A DNA stretch of 64,000 nt from Clostridium ljungdahlii DSM 13528 (GTDB taxonomy: Bacteria > Bacillota > Clostridia > Clostridiales > Clostridiaceae): positions 682,001 to 746,000 of the forward strand of contig NC_014328.1 of NCBI RefSeq assembly GCF_000143685.1, read 5' to 3'. The position numbers and the translations under genes were made by a program. Below are positions 63,098-64,000 of the stretch, in pieces (within the stretch, counting starts at the first letter, position 1; every line of letters starts with the position of its first letter). The notes below the pieces were generated by a model that worked only from the letters and a program-made list of their open reading frames with translations, did no database searches and was not told where the DNA came from.

Positions 63098-63796
63098 ATG
63101 AAAAACTCTATATATTGTAAAATAGCTGATGATATACGTGATAAAATTATTAGTGGCGAACTTAAAACAGGGGATGATTTGCCTTCTGAAACAGCTTTAT
63201 GCAGTGAATATAGTACAAGCAGGATGACGGTTAGAAAGGGACTTACTATTTTATCCAATGACGGATACATATATTCTATACCAGGAAAAGGATATTTTGT
63301 ACAAAAGCCTAATTACAACAAATATACTATTTTTTATAGTGAGAGAAACAATTTGATAAATGATGTGGATCGCATAAAACTTCTATCTGTAGATGTTGTT
63401 TTGCCTGATGATAAACTTGCAACTAATCTTCGTATAAGTAAAAATAGAAAGATAATAAGAATTAGAAGATTGTTTTATACACAAGGGGATCCTATGGCTT
63501 ATGATTTAAAATATCTAGTATACCAAAAGGGAGTTCCAATTATAGAAAATGAAATCGAAAATGCTACTTTCCCAGAAATGATGTCCAATAGGGCTTCTCT
63601 TTATAGTTTAAATAAGGAAATTGTAATGTATGCTAAAATGCCTGGAGAAGAGATTAAAGAACTTTTAAAAATGTATGATGAGGTTGCGCTATTTGTTGTA
63701 GAACAAAAATTAAATGATGTTAAAGACAAGCCAATTGGGTTTGGAATAACTTACTTTAGAGGAGATTATATTAAATTACACGGGGTTAGTCAATAA
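63098..63796 (+). CDS. GntR/HutC-family regulator with UTRA domain
   Basis: 232 aa. N-terminal winged helix (IADDIRDKIISGELKTGDDLPSE, then SRMTVRKGLTILSNDGYIYSIPGKGYFV) and a C-terminal UTRA ligand domain starting near residue 75. Typical ligands are sugar phosphates or amino-acid derivatives. The target operon is not in view; it may lie to the right of the window or be autoregulated through the long upstream region. ATG 63098 after AAGGAG. Confidence 0.93.
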   Translation: MKNSIYCKIADDIRDKIISGELKTGDDLPSETALCSEYSTSRMTVRKGLTILSNDGYIYSIPGKGYFVQKPNYNKYTIFYSERNNLINDVDRIKLLSVDVVLPDDKLATNLRISKNRKIIRIRRLFYTQGDPMAYDLKYLVYQKGVPIIENEIENATFPEMMSNRASLYSLNKEIVMYAKMPGEEIKELLKMYDEVALFVVEQKLNDVKDKPIGFGITYFRGDYIKLHGVSQ

Positions 63797-63843
63797 AAGT
63801 AGGTTTTAATTACTAAAAAGTTTTTAAAATGAAATAAATATTA

Positions 63844-63882
63844 AAAAAACAATCTATAAGTAACATATAGATTGTTTTTTCT
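63844..63882 (+). terminator. GntR gene terminator
   Basis: AAAACAATCTATA / TATAGATTGTTTT stem followed by T-rich sequence. The rest of the window (63883-64000) holds nothing I recognise. Confidence 0.8.
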
Positions 63883-64000
63883 CGTATGGGCGATTTTTAC
63901 GTTGAAAGTTATAAAAATATGGAAGGTAAACTAACTTCAGAGCTATAGAGTCTAAAATGATTTAAGTTGAATAATTACAAATTTTGTTATAAAATTTAAG

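Overview
The window is 64 kb of a very AT-rich, low-GC Firmicute chromosome, almost certainly a cluster I Clostridium. The 16S sequence, AGGAGG ribosome binding sites, T-box and SAM-I riboswitches, and clostridial gene families all fit. A Re-citrate-synthase-like gene next to aconitase and isocitrate dehydrogenase points towards the C. kluyveri / C. ljungdahlii neighbourhood. That placement is from memory of those families, not from a database search. There is no transposase, integrase, phage gene or CRISPR array.

Layout. 1-1293: partial murT on the minus strand, apparently split by a -1 frameshift. 1859-4476: pckA and uppP. 4678-9701: first rRNA operon (16S, tRNA-Ala, tRNA-Ile, 23S) with no 5S behind its 23S. 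9804-13883: a T-box-controlled operon of an M20 amidohydrolase and a MetNIQ-type importer lies where the 5S should be. 14009-14308: the 5S gene, with its own consensus promoter, and tRNA-Phe. 14409-18309: an EamA transporter and a folate operon (folP, folE, HD protein, folB-folK fusion). 18456-29764: a large same-strand cluster of MoxR AAA ATPase, DUF5682-like protein, GNAT, a broken gene, VWA protein, SWIM zinc-finger protein, a small unknown protein and a DUF4132 protein. It resembles the uncharacterised E. coli yehL-yehM-yehP-yehQ / yehI(molR) set and is the best candidate here for a poorly described system.

29842-35235, minus strand: a two-component system, an ABC exporter of the lantibiotic-immunity/bacitracin type and a lipoprotein S41 peptidase. 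35821-41322: a second rRNA operon, apparently identical to the first over about 4.9 kb, with an extra segment in its leader and a normal 5S plus tRNA-Asn. 41676-44225, minus: plsC, a ComEC-like metallo-hydrolase and an EamA transporter. 44624-49019: Re-citrate synthase, aconitase and isocitrate dehydrogenase, giving 2-oxoglutarate. 49182-53717: metY (minus) and metH (plus), diverging, each behind its own SAM-I riboswitch. 53939-59754: a TIM-barrel-like protein, a polar amino-acid ABC importer and argGH. 59815-63796: a DUF378 protein, an AsnC/Lrp regulator divergent from an archaeal-type asparagine synthetase, a small membrane protein, a promoter with no gene behind it and a GntR/UTRA regulator.

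The main theme is core metabolism. Methionine and sulfur genes sit under RNA switches, 2-oxoglutarate, arginine and asparagine synthesis are grouped, and folate supports the methyl cycle. A family of structured intergenic repeats (35262-35420, 35518-35590, 50766-50873, 53777-53850) recurs between operons.
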